A stretch of DNA of 42,361 bases from Desulfobacterales bacterium. GTDB lineage: Bacteria; Desulfobacterota; Desulfobulbia; Desulfobulbales; VMSU01. Of this stretch, positions 1 to 6,985 are shown piece by piece; the stretch's first letter is position 1, and every line of letters begins with the position of its first letter. The translations under genes and the position numbers were made by a program. Below the pieces are notes generated by a model. It was given only the letters and a program-made list of their open reading frames with translations. It was not told where the DNA came from and searched no databases. The DNA lies in NCBI GenBank assembly GCA_011330685.1, contig DRPV01000118.1:1-42361 (forward strand), written 5' to 3'.

Positions 1-380
1 AGATTAAAGAGGTTTTTAAGCGTACCGGAAAGCAGGCTCATGGCGGGTACTGTGGTCTCACTGGAGTCTGTGGTATTGCTCCGGCCCTGGGCGCCTGTAT
101 AAGTGTCTTAACCGGTTCAAAATGCGGCAAAGACAAGGAACAGCGTCTTACCATGGAGCTTGTAACGAGGGTATCAAGGGCGATAACCGATCTAACCGGG
201 CCAAGTTGCTGTAAGGCCTATGCTCGTACCTCTCTCAAGGTCGCGGTCGATTTTTTGCAGGATAATTTTGCTGTAAAACTGCCCATGGACAGTAACTCTT
301 CATGTCGGTATATGAGCAAACATCCCCATGGCTGCCTGAAGAACTGTCCTTATTTCCCAATAAAAAAGGGGATTGATTAG
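1..380 (+). CDS. DUF5714-like protein, C-terminal part (5' truncated by window)
   Basis: The reading frame is open from the window edge (frame 3) to a TAG at 378-380, so the ORF-track start at 153 is only an internal methionine. The upstream codons read HGGYCGLTGVCGIAPALGAC, a glycine/cysteine-rich motif I associate with DUF5714 proteins of anaerobes. The rest is cysteine-rich (GPSCCKAY, SSCRYM, CLKNCPYFP), which suggests metal or Fe-S binding, but no reaction can be assigned. It ends 330 bp before the phosphofructokinase gene and shows no operon link to it. The family name is from memory of the motif and is moderately sure; that it is a real coding sequence is more secure. Confidence 0.6.
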   Translation, partial: IKEVFKRTGKQAHGGYCGLTGVCGIAPALGACISVLTGSKCGKDKEQRLTMELVTRVSRAITDLTGPSCCKAYARTSLKVAVDFLQDNFAVKLPMDSNSSCRYMSKHPHGCLKNCPYFPIKKGID

Positions 381-581
381 TGAAGCCAGCCTCCGAAGGG
401 TAAGCGTCTCAAAAGAACCATCCTCCTGTTTTACTCCCAGCCGCTCTCCAGCCACAATCCCAAAGATGCTCGGCGTTTTAATGCCAATATCTTCACCGTG
501 AACTTGTTCCGTCATGAATTCGTCGGCAACACGGAGGGCATCAAACCATTCATCCCACGAGGGCAATTGCGGCAATATCAC
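300..581 (-). pseudogene. Doubtful antisense ORF, possible gene remnant
   Basis: A 93-codon ORF starting at GTG runs antisense and overlaps the last 80 bp of the upstream gene. Codons 1 to about 60 have a protein-like composition (PSWDEWFDALRVADEF, KTPSIFGIVAGERLG). The distal third is antisense to the DUF5714-like gene and crosses a short repeat at 390-411, so that part is probably fortuitous. No good ribosome-binding site precedes the GTG. It may be the start of a gene whose 3' end was replaced at the repeat, or a chance ORF. I do not recognise the family. Confidence 0.25.
390..411 (-). repeat. Short repeat copy 1 (CTGAAACGCTTAC-type)
   Basis: The reverse complement reads TGAGACGCTTACCCTTCGGAGG, nearly the same as copies at 1802, 11197 and 17852. 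It lies just after the stop of the DUF5714-like gene. Confidence 0.5.
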
Positions 582-710
582 TATTCTGATTTTGCCAAAC
601 TATGACTATGGATGTATAAAAAAATGGCAAATAATATCAGGCTGTGACATAATAACACCAATAGCGGTACGGTAAAAAATGAAGAGTAAAATAACAAATG
701 GGTGGTAATT
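412..710. other. Intergenic stretch before pfk
   Basis: Apart from the doubtful antisense ORF, this stretch is AT-rich with no recognised RNA gene or strong hairpin. The pfk promoter presumably lies in the last 130 bp, but I could not pick a convincing -35/-10 pair. The pfk ribosome-binding site GGTGG is at about 701-705. Confidence 0.3.
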
Positions 711-1799
711 ATGAAAAAACTCGTTATCTCAACAGGTGGGGGTGACGCTCCCGGGCTTAACGCGGTAATATATGCGGTGGTTATGTCAGCCGAATTAAGG
801 GGGTGGGAGGTCTACGGCAGTCGGTGCGGGTACAGGGGGCTCATCGACGTGGATGAACTGGTACGGCTGACCCCGCAGAGCGTGACTGATATTACAACCC
901 AGGGTGGTACCATTCTTGGTTCCACCAATAAGGGTAATCCCTTTGCCATGCCGGTGAAAAATCTGGCCGGGGAAACAGAGATCCGTGATATGTCGGACCG
1001 GATTATGAAAAATTTTACCCGTATGGGTTTTATGTGTCATATCGCGGTGGGTGGTGACGGCAGTCTTGATATTGCCCGTCGTTTTCAAGAGGAGAAGGGC
1101 ATGCCGGTGATCGGTGTTCCCAAGACCATTGACAACGATCTCTATGCCACTCAGCTGACCTTTGGTTTTGATACCGCCGTTTCCACTGCCACCGAGGCCC
1201 TTGACAAACTCCATTCCACCGCTAAATCGCATGACCGGGTTATGGTGGTGGAGGTTATGGGGCGGGAAGCGGGTTGGATTGCCTTGAATTCAGGGATCTC
1301 CGGCTGTGCCGATGTCATTTTGATTCCGGAGATTCCCTTTGACCTGACCAGGGTCTGTGAGAAAATCGCCGACAATGACCTGCATGGTAAACATTACGCC
1401 ATTGTGGTAGTGGCCGAGGGGGCTAAAGCCAATGATTCCGAGGTCATCTGTCAGAAGGGCAGCTGCGAAGTCGGCAGAGAGGAGGTACTTCTCGGCGGTA
1501 TTGGCGACTGGGTGGCCCAACAGATCAGGGAACGGACGGATAAGGATGTCCGCTCTCTGGTGCTTGGTCATCTGCAGCGCGGTGGTTCACCAACCACCTT
1601 TGACCGCCTGTTAGCCCTGCGTTTCGGGGCGGCGGCAGTGCGGATGGCCGAGGCCGGTATGTTTGGTCATATGGTGGCTTTGGTTAACGGCGGGATGCAG
1701 AAGGTTACCCTGGAGGAGGCCACCAGAATCCGTAAGCTGGTTGGTAAGGATGACGATAAACTGCAAACCGCCCGTGAGATTGGGATCTGTATGGGATGA
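711..1799 (+). CDS. pfkA: 6-phosphofructokinase (group with Gly/Lys substrate residues)
   Basis: Glycolytic phosphofructokinase, making fructose-1,6-bisphosphate in the cytoplasm. Motifs: nucleotide-binding GGGDAPGLN at residue 9, GGDGS at 114-118, catalytic TIDND at 139-143 (base Asp141) and MGREAGW at 183. The residue matching E. coli Gly104 is glycine (G117), typical of ATP-dependent enzymes; the residue matching Gly124 is lysine (K138, PKTIDND), typical of PPi-dependent ones. This G/K combination is known from ATP-using actinobacterial enzymes, so ATP is the likelier donor but not certain. The ORF-track GTG at 702 is replaced by ATG 711, which has GGTGG at suitable spacing and begins with the family-like MKKLVISTGGGDAPG. 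It is about 362 residues, normal for the family. It appears monocistronic, with a hairpin after the stop. Confidence 0.93.
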   Translation: MKKLVISTGGGDAPGLNAVIYAVVMSAELRGWEVYGSRCGYRGLIDVDELVRLTPQSVTDITTQGGTILGSTNKGNPFAMPVKNLAGETEIRDMSDRIMKNFTRMGFMCHIAVGGDGSLDIARRFQEEKGMPVIGVPKTIDNDLYATQLTFGFDTAVSTATEALDKLHSTAKSHDRVMVVEVMGREAGWIALNSGISGCADVILIPEIPFDLTRVCEKIADNDLHGKHYAIVVVAEGAKANDSEVICQKGSCEVGREEVLLGGIGDWVAQQIRERTDKDVRSLVLGHLQRGGSPTTFDRLLALRFGAAAVRMAEAGMFGHMVALVNGGMQKVTLEEATRIRKLVGKDDDKLQTAREIGICMG

Positions 1800-1801
1800 G
1801 G

Positions 1802-1832
1802 CCTGAAACACTTGCCCCTCGGAGGGTGTTTT
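1802..1832 (+). terminator. Hairpin after pfkA, overlapping short repeat copy 2
   Basis: AACAC-(TTGCCCCTCGGAGG)-GTGTT can fold with an inner CCTC/GAGG stem, and T-rich sequence follows further down (TTTTC, then a T tract near 1860-1875). The left arm is the short repeat CCTGAAACACTTGCCCCTCGG. It probably acts as, or was recruited as, the pfkA terminator. Confidence 0.45.
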
Positions 1833-1882
1833 CTCACCTCTGTGGTTTATTGAGCGTTTTCTTTTTTTCTTTTTTCCATGTC

Positions 1883-1896
1883 TTGATTTAAGTCAA
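1883..1896. promoter_or_regulatory. CRP/FNR-family palindrome upstream of hcp (HcpR-like site)
   Basis: TTGATTTAAGTCAA is an inverted repeat TTGA-N6-TCAA, 147 bp upstream of the hcp start. hcp genes of sulfate reducers are known to be controlled by HcpR, a CRP/FNR-family regulator with TTGAC/GTCAA half-sites. Assigning this site to HcpR is an inference; the palindrome itself is seen directly. Confidence 0.5.
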
Positions 1897-2042
1897 TGTT
1901 TCTATCTGTCATTCGCGGTAGATTCATAATCAAGTTTGATGCTTATTGGCCTGTGTCAACGATTGCTTGAGACACAAAAATACCCGGTTGAATCATTTTA
2001 ATTATTTTAAGCGGGCATAATTTAAACATAGAGGAGAAAAAA

Positions 2043-3677
2043 ATGTTTTGTAATCAATGTGAACAAACTGCCAAGGGAATCGGTTGTACCAAGGTTGGAG
2101 TCTGCGGTAAGGGCCCCTCAACTGCCGCTCTGCAGGATCTGCTGATTCACGCCCTCCAGGGGCTGAGTGTCTATGCTGTGGCCGGCCGCGAGGTCGGGGT
2201 GGTGGATTCTGAGCTGAATCTCTTTGTCTGTGAGGCGGTATTCTCTACCTTGACCAATGTGAATTTTGATGATGATCGTTTAATCCCCCTGATTAAAAAG
2301 GCGGTTGAGCTGCGTGAGAGTATGAAGGAGAAGGTCGCCGCGGCCGGTGGTAAGGTGGATAACAGTTCCGCCGCGGTTAACCTGACTCTGGCCGCCGATC
2401 ATGACGGCATGGTGAAGCAGGGCGAAGCTGTTAACTGGCACGCTCAGGGTCAGAAAATTGAGGAAGATGATATCCTCTCCCTCAAGGAAATTCTGGTTTA
2501 CGGACTTAAAGGGGTAGCGGCCTATGCCGATCACGCCCGTATTCTGGGCCAGGAGGACGACGCGGTTTACGCCTTTGTTGAGGAAGCCCTGGCCGCTACC
2601 CTGCGTGATGATATCAGCCTGGAGGACTGGGTGGCCATGGTTCTGAAATGCGGGGCCACCAATCTGCGGGCCATGGAACTGTTAGATGCCGCCAATACCG
2701 GCACCTATGGTCATCCGGAGCCCACCGAGATTTCCCTTGGGGCCAAAAAGGGCAAGGCTATTCTCGTCTCCGGTCATGACTTAAAGGATCTGGAGGATAT
2801 TTTAAAACAGACCGAGGGCCGGGGAATCAATGTCTATACCCATGGTGAGATGCTGCCCTGTCATGCCTATCCGGGCCTGAAAAAATATGCTCATCTCTGC
2901 GGCCATTACGGTACGGCCTGGCAGAATCAGCATAAGGAATTTGATGTCTTCCCCGGCGCCATTATCATGACCACCAACTGTATTCAGAAGCCCAAAGAAT
3001 CATATATGGCCAATATCTTCACCACCGGTCTGGTGGCCTGGCCCGGTGTTACCAATATCGCGGACAAGGACTTTACCCCGGCCATTAACCGGGCTCTGGA
3101 ACTGCCCGGTTTTAGCGAGGATACCGATAAGGGAACAATTATGGCCGGTTTTGCCAGAAATACCGTTTTGTCGGTGGCCGACAAGATTGTGGCGGGGGTC
3201 AAGAACAAGGATATCAGGCATTTTTTCCTGGTGGCCGGTTGTGACGGTGCCAAGCCGGGCCGTAATTATTATACGGAGTTTGTTGAGCAGGTGCCGGAGG
3301 ATTGTTTTGTCCTGACCCTGGCCTGTGGTAAATTCCGCTTCTTTGACAAGGATCTGGGAACCATCGGTGGTATCCCGCGCCTCCTCGATATTGGCCAGTG
3401 TAACGATGCCTATTCGGCTATTCAGATTGCCGTGGCCCTGGCCAAGGCCTTTGACTGCGGGGTAAATGATCTGCCTCTGTCCATGGTACTGTCCTGGTAT
3501 GAGCAGAAGGCGGTGGCAATTCTGCTTACCCTTTTCCACCTCGGCATTAAGGATATCCGCTTAGGACCCACATTGCCGGCCTTTATCAGCCCCAATGTTC
3601 TGGATGTGCTGGTCAAGAATTTCGCGGTTAAGCCCATCACCAATCCAACTGATGATATGAAGGCTATATTGGGATAG
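2043..3677 (+). CDS. hcp: Hybrid cluster protein (Hcp), class I
   Basis: Cytoplasmic Fe-S protein of nitrosative-stress defence (NO reductase / protein S-nitrosylation; historically hydroxylamine reductase). The N-terminal cluster motif is C3-x2-C6-x8-C15-x5-C21, the spacing of strict-anaerobe (Desulfovibrio-type) Hcp that carries a [4Fe-4S] cluster. Hybrid-cluster ligand motifs follow in order: THGEMLPCHAYP, MTTNCIQ, AGCDGAKPG, LACGKFRF, IGQCNDAY and SWYEQKA. The length of 544 residues is typical. AGAGGAG precedes the ATG. It heads a group with a zinc-ribbon protein and a ferredoxin-like protein, the usual hcp company in sulfate reducers, although a strong terminator-like hairpin and a repeat separate it from them. 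An FNR/HcpR-type palindrome lies upstream. Confidence 0.97.
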   Translation: MFCNQCEQTAKGIGCTKVGVCGKGPSTAALQDLLIHALQGLSVYAVAGREVGVVDSELNLFVCEAVFSTLTNVNFDDDRLIPLIKKAVELRESMKEKVAAAGGKVDNSSAAVNLTLAADHDGMVKQGEAVNWHAQGQKIEEDDILSLKEILVYGLKGVAAYADHARILGQEDDAVYAFVEEALAATLRDDISLEDWVAMVLKCGATNLRAMELLDAANTGTYGHPEPTEISLGAKKGKAILVSGHDLKDLEDILKQTEGRGINVYTHGEMLPCHAYPGLKKYAHLCGHYGTAWQNQHKEFDVFPGAIIMTTNCIQKPKESYMANIFTTGLVAWPGVTNIADKDFTPAINRALELPGFSEDTDKGTIMAGFARNTVLSVADKIVAGVKNKDIRHFFLVAGCDGAKPGRNYYTEFVEQVPEDCFVLTLACGKFRFFDKDLGTIGGIPRLLDIGQCNDAYSAIQIAVALAKAFDCGVNDLPLSMVLSWYEQKAVAILLTLFHLGIKDIRLGPTLPAFISPNVLDVLVKNFAVKPITNPTDDMKAILG

Positions 3678-3713
3678 TCAGTCTCCCGGTATAACTGATA
3701 AATTGTCTAAAAC

Positions 3714-3747
3714 GCGGCACAGTCCGGCCGGGCTGTGCCGCTTATCT
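3714..3747 (+). terminator. Rho-independent terminator after hcp
   Basis: GCGGCACAG (3714-3722) pairs perfectly with CTGTGCCGC (3733-3741), and the stem extends inward by TCC/GGG around a GGCC loop. TTATCTTT follows. Confidence 0.8.
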
Positions 3748-3752
3748 TTAAG

Positions 3753-3906
3753 GGTAACTATTCAGCAAAGGCAACAGATTACCCGAAACTAGAAACCGTA
3801 ACCGTTCAGATGTGCTCCAGGTTTGTTCGTTTTGACCTCCGAGTCTGTACTCCCTGTACGTGAGGAGGGCAAAACGGACGAAGATGGAGTGCAGCTGAAT
3901 GGTTAC
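3753..3906 (+). repeat. Composite GTAAC repeat, copy A (tail then palindromic core)
   Basis: The tail at 3753-3797 (GGTAACTATTCAGCAAAGGC...) is followed by a core at 3798-3906 bounded by GTAACCGTTCAG and CTGAATGGTTAC. The two arms of the core are imperfectly complementary (TTCGTTTTGACCTCC against the GACGAAGATGGAGTGCA arm). The element ends 16 bp before the next start codon, so it lies in that gene's leader. Confidence 0.8.
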
Positions 3907-3922
3907 CTTTAAGGAGTGATAA

Positions 3923-4492
3923 ATGCAATGTCCTGGACAAGACAGTCGTTTTTGGGATGGGGCAGCGGTTTTTGAATATAAGTGCCCCAAATGCGGCCAT
4001 ATGCTGGAGTTCTTTAAGGATGACAGCAAGCGGCGCTGTAAGAATTGCGGCAATGAGGTCTTTAATCCCCGGATGGATTTTGGCTGCGCCGCCTACTGCC
4101 CTTACGCGGAACAATGTCTTGGTCAGCTGCCGCCGGAGCTTTTGGCCAAAAAGCAGGAAAAGCTCATTACCGATACCGGCGCTGAGCTGAAGAGGCGCCT
4201 GAAAGATGATTTTAAGGCCATTGGCCGGGCAGGGCGCGCGGCACGGCGGGCGGCTGAACTGGCGGCGGATAACGAGGGCAGTAATAAAGCGGTTATTGTT
4301 TTAAGTGTTTATTTTGTGATCTTGGCCGAGGCCGCGGGCGGCAATGCCGCTGAACTGAGTCAAAGTATTATGACCCACTTCGGGGCTAATGAAGGATTGA
4401 AAAATGAAATTCGTGCCCTCCTTGAACATCAGGGATCGGCCGGTGATGAAGATTTAAATTTACGCCTGGTGCGTCAGGCCCTGGTGCCGTAG
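3923..4492 (+). CDS. Zinc-ribbon protein with degenerate HD-like domain, hcp-associated
   Basis: 189 residues. The N-terminal half has a rubredoxin-like zinc ribbon (CPKC near residue 21, CKNC near 39), followed by DFGCAAYCPYAEQCLG, a second cysteine group. This arrangement matches the N-terminus of zinc-ribbon HD-domain phosphohydrolases found beside hcp in other Desulfobacterota (from memory). In those the C-terminal half carries H...HD metal ligands; here the matching stretch reads IGRAGRAARRAAEL and VYFVILAEAAGG, so the histidine and HD pair appear lost. It is therefore unlikely to be an active HD hydrolase; a metal-binding or partner role is inferred. AAGGAG precedes the ATG, directly after repeat copy A. 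The gene sits between hcp and a 4Fe-4S protein. Confidence 0.75.
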   Translation: MQCPGQDSRFWDGAAVFEYKCPKCGHMLEFFKDDSKRRCKNCGNEVFNPRMDFGCAAYCPYAEQCLGQLPPELLAKKQEKLITDTGAELKRRLKDDFKAIGRAGRAARRAAELAADNEGSNKAVIVLSVYFVILAEAAGGNAAELSQSIMTHFGANEGLKNEIRALLEHQGSAGDEDLNLRLVRQALVP

Positions 4493-4533
4493 ATAAGGTG
4501 ACATTACTGCTTCATTAGTTTGAGGCTTATAGC

Positions 4534-4566
4534 GGGGCTTGCGATGCTAAAATCCCATAAAGCCCC
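4534..4566 (+). other. Hairpin upstream of the 4Fe-4S protein gene
   Basis: GGGGCTT (4534-4540) pairs with AAGCCCC (4560-4566) across a 19-nt loop, without a following T tract. It could modulate expression of the downstream gene or be incidental. Confidence 0.3.
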
Positions 4567-4583
4567 AATGGACTGGAGATGAG

Positions 4584-5285
4584 ATGAAGATAACCAGAAA
4601 AATTATTACAATAGACGAAGATTTATGTAATGGCTGCGGCCAGTGTATTGTCGATTGCGCCGAAAGCGCCCTGCGGATTATTGACGGCAAGGCCCGGCTT
4701 ATTGCCGAAAAATATTGTGACGGACTGGGAGCCTGCCTGGCCGGCTGCCCCACTGGCGCCTTACAGATTGAGGAACGGCAGGCCGATGACTTTGACGAGG
4801 AGGCGGTTGAGGAATTAATTCGCTCCGAGAAAAAGGGCAGTGGCTGTCCATCGGCCAATTTACAGAGTTTTCAACCCCAGACCCCATGTCAACAGGCTAA
4901 TCAGCCCATAGGAATTAGCGGTTCGGCTCTGAGCCATTGGCCGGTGCAGATACGTCTCGTGCCGCCCGATGCCCCCTTTCTGCGTAATGCCGATTTGCTG
5001 ATTGCCGCGGATTGTACCACCATCGCCTATGCCGGATTTCACCAGGATCTGCTGCCGGGGCGGGTGGTATTAATGGGCTGCCCTAAATTTGATGATGTCG
5101 AGTCTTATATTCATAAGTTGAGCGAAATATTTGCCGGCGCGGCCATAAAATCAATCACCATTGCCATCATGGAGGTACCCTGCTGCCAGAATATGAGGAA
5201 CGTAGTTCAGTCCGCCCTGCAGAAGGCCAAGGCTCAAATTCCCTTAGAGGTAGTAGTAATCGGGGTAAGAGGCGAAAAAAGATAA
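4584..5285 (+). CDS. 4Fe-4S ferredoxin-domain protein, hcp partner (FrdX-like)
   Basis: 233 residues. The N-terminus is a two-cluster ferredoxin domain: CNGCGQCIVDC at about residue 16 and CDGLGACLAGCPTGAL at about residue 48. A spacer contains further cysteines. A C-terminal domain (ALSHWPVQIRLVPPDAPFL; DLLIAADCTTIAY; GCPKFDD; EVPCCQNM) adds conserved-looking cysteines that might hold another cluster. Proteins of this build are encoded next to hcp in sulfate reducers and are proposed electron donors to Hcp; that role is inferred here. GGAGATGAG precedes the ATG. It is the last plus-strand gene of this locus and converges on the cNMP/HDOD gene. Confidence 0.85.
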   Translation: MKITRKIITIDEDLCNGCGQCIVDCAESALRIIDGKARLIAEKYCDGLGACLAGCPTGALQIEERQADDFDEEAVEELIRSEKKGSGCPSANLQSFQPQTPCQQANQPIGISGSALSHWPVQIRLVPPDAPFLRNADLLIAADCTTIAYAGFHQDLLPGRVVLMGCPKFDDVESYIHKLSEIFAGAAIKSITIAIMEVPCCQNMRNVVQSALQKAKAQIPLEVVVIGVRGEKR

Positions 5286-5326
5286 AATACCACAACTCAC
5301 AATAAGGGCTGATTCCCGCCCTCCGT

Positions 5327-5350
5327 AGGGGCGTATTGCGATACGCCCTT
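5327..5350. terminator. Bidirectional terminator hairpin between convergent genes
   Basis: GGGCGTAT (5329-5336), loop TGCG, ATACGCCC (5341-5348) is a perfect stem, extended outward by AG/TT. It lies 42 bp after the 4Fe-4S gene and just beyond the stop of the minus-strand gene. Similar GGGGCGTATTGC hairpins recur in intergenic DNA of many bacteria. Confidence 0.6.
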
Positions 5351-5354
5351 CACC

Positions 5355-6887
5355 CTAAAACGTTAAGCCCTTGGTAACATTTGTCCAGGTTTTGTTTAAT
5401 TCCTCGTCAAATTGCTCAATAAAATCAGGGAGATTTACATCCAGAAATGGCCGGTGCTTCTCCTGGATTAATATCCAGGCAAATGATTTTGTGATCTTAT
5501 CAGTTGTAACATCGCTGAACTCAAAGCCACAGCCATGATGGGAGGCGAATAGATCCGCTAAATGAATCAGGGCAATAATCAGGCTGTGGGAGCGGGCCAT
5601 ATCTGGTGAATGGTGCAGACGCATTACATTAAGATAGACCTCCGGCAGACCAAGGCTCTCCCCGAGCCAGAATCCGGCCTGGCCGTGATCAATACCGATA
5701 TAGGATGTTTCAGCTTTCAGAAAATTGGTGGCAATCTCCGAGGATGGATTTGAGATATGGGGATAAACCGCTGGTTCGATGAGATCAAGACCGATAATAC
5801 CCAAATCGTGTGTAAGCCCGGCCAGATATATATCTGCCGGGCTGGAGACGCGGATAGACTCGGCCAACAGCACGGCTATTCTTGCTACCACCACCGAATG
5901 ACGCCAGAATCGAGAGGCGACCTTGCGAAAGCCGCTGAAGGCCTTGGGGGTATCAGCGAGTGAAATTATATCGTTGATGGATTCCTGAATATGACGAATT
6001 CCCACCGTAATCATAGCATGGGGGACAGTTCCCACCGGAGCTGTCCGCCGGAAGAATGAGGAATTGGCAATCTGTAATATTTTGCAGGTCAGAACCGGAT
6101 CAAGCTGAATATAATCAGCCAGCACCCTGGTATTATCGACCTTGCCGCTTAACATAGGCTCCAGAATAGCGGCAACGGCCGGATTAAAGGGCAGATCAAG
6201 AACGGCACTCAAGCGCCTCTGCATGCGGCTGCGGACAATGCGGTCTTTTTTGGCGGGCAGCGGCGGTAATTCATCGTAGCTTGCTTGGCTTGTAACTGAT
6301 TGTCCTGCCGGCTGTTTCTTTATCGCGGCTGGTTGAGAGGTGATTTCAGGTTTTTGATCTTCGGCGGGTAAATCAATTTCCTTGAGGCTCTGCAGGTCAA
6401 TATCCTTTTCCAGACCGGCCAGGCGCTCGTTGGCAATAATCAGTCGGCCCACAAGTATTTCGCAGAAGCGTTTATAAAATTTGAGCTGGAGAAAAACATT
6501 GGACGAACTTATAACCTCCGGATTAATAACCAGTATAAAACTATTGCTCCTGGTTATTACTCCGGCAGTACGTTTAATATCCATCACCATGGACATTTCA
6601 CCAAAACAGGCCCCGGCCTTTAATCTTGTCAACTCCACGGCCCGCCGCTTTTTGTGGGCCACGGATTTGACCACCGATACCTCACCCTTGAGCAGGATGT
6701 AGAATACCCGCTCCATGGTGTCTTCCTTGATGATATACTGCCCTGCTTTAACCCTTAAAATTTTACAGACCCCAAGGAGCTGGCGCAGTTCGTGATCATC
6801 GAAATTATTAAAAAAGTCGATACCTTGGAGAAATTTTATCTGTTGCTCAAGGTCAGGAGCCTTATTGGCTCCTTTTGCGGTTGCCAT
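5355..6887 (-). CDS. Cyclic-nucleotide-binding domain / HDOD domain regulator
   Basis: About 510 residues in two parts. The N-terminal part is a cNMP-binding (CAP_ED) fold with the phosphate-binding-cassette-like stretch FGEMSMVMDIKRTAG. A basic, Pro/Lys-rich linker follows (PAAIKKQPAGQ, PPLPAKKDR). The C-terminal part is an HDOD domain (SAVLDLPFNPAVAAIL, LDPVLTCKILQIANSSFF) that still contains an HD pair in LAGLTHDLGIIGLD. HDOD proteins are usually non-catalytic signalling modules; ligand and output are unknown. I place the start at ATG 6887, with GGTGATTAAG in front, rather than the track's GTG at 6899. It is minus strand and convergent with the hcp locus. It may be co-oriented with, but separated by about 100 bp from, mnmE. 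Confidence 0.88.
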   Translation of the reverse strand: MATAKGANKAPDLEQQIKFLQGIDFFNNFDDHELRQLLGVCKILRVKAGQYIIKEDTMERVFYILLKGEVSVVKSVAHKKRRAVELTRLKAGACFGEMSMVMDIKRTAGVITRSNSFILVINPEVISSSNVFLQLKFYKRFCEILVGRLIIANERLAGLEKDIDLQSLKEIDLPAEDQKPEITSQPAAIKKQPAGQSVTSQASYDELPPLPAKKDRIVRSRMQRRLSAVLDLPFNPAVAAILEPMLSGKVDNTRVLADYIQLDPVLTCKILQIANSSFFRRTAPVGTVPHAMITVGIRHIQESINDIISLADTPKAFSGFRKVASRFWRHSVVVARIAVLLAESIRVSSPADIYLAGLTHDLGIIGLDLIEPAVYPHISNPSSEIATNFLKAETSYIGIDHGQAGFWLGESLGLPEVYLNVMRLHHSPDMARSHSLIIALIHLADLFASHHGCGFEFSDVTTDKITKSFAWILIQEKHRPFLDVNLPDFIEQFDEELNKTWTNVTKGLTF

Positions 6888-6985
6888 CTTAATCACCACT
6901 TATAATTTCAAATTCAGGTGTTTATTGTTAATTCAGAGATCACGCTAAAGTTACGAATTGTCTATTCAGCCCCAAAATGATAAAT

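Noticed and set aside
2984-3539. Long minus-strand ORFs (89 and 179 aa) inside hcp
   Set aside because: Shadows of the well-supported hcp frame; no recognisable domains.
3748-4114. Minus-strand ORFs of 101 and 102 aa, and the similar ORF at 24081-24278
   Set aside because: They share sequences such as TIQLH.IFVRF only because they read through copies A and B of the composite repeat. They are not genes.
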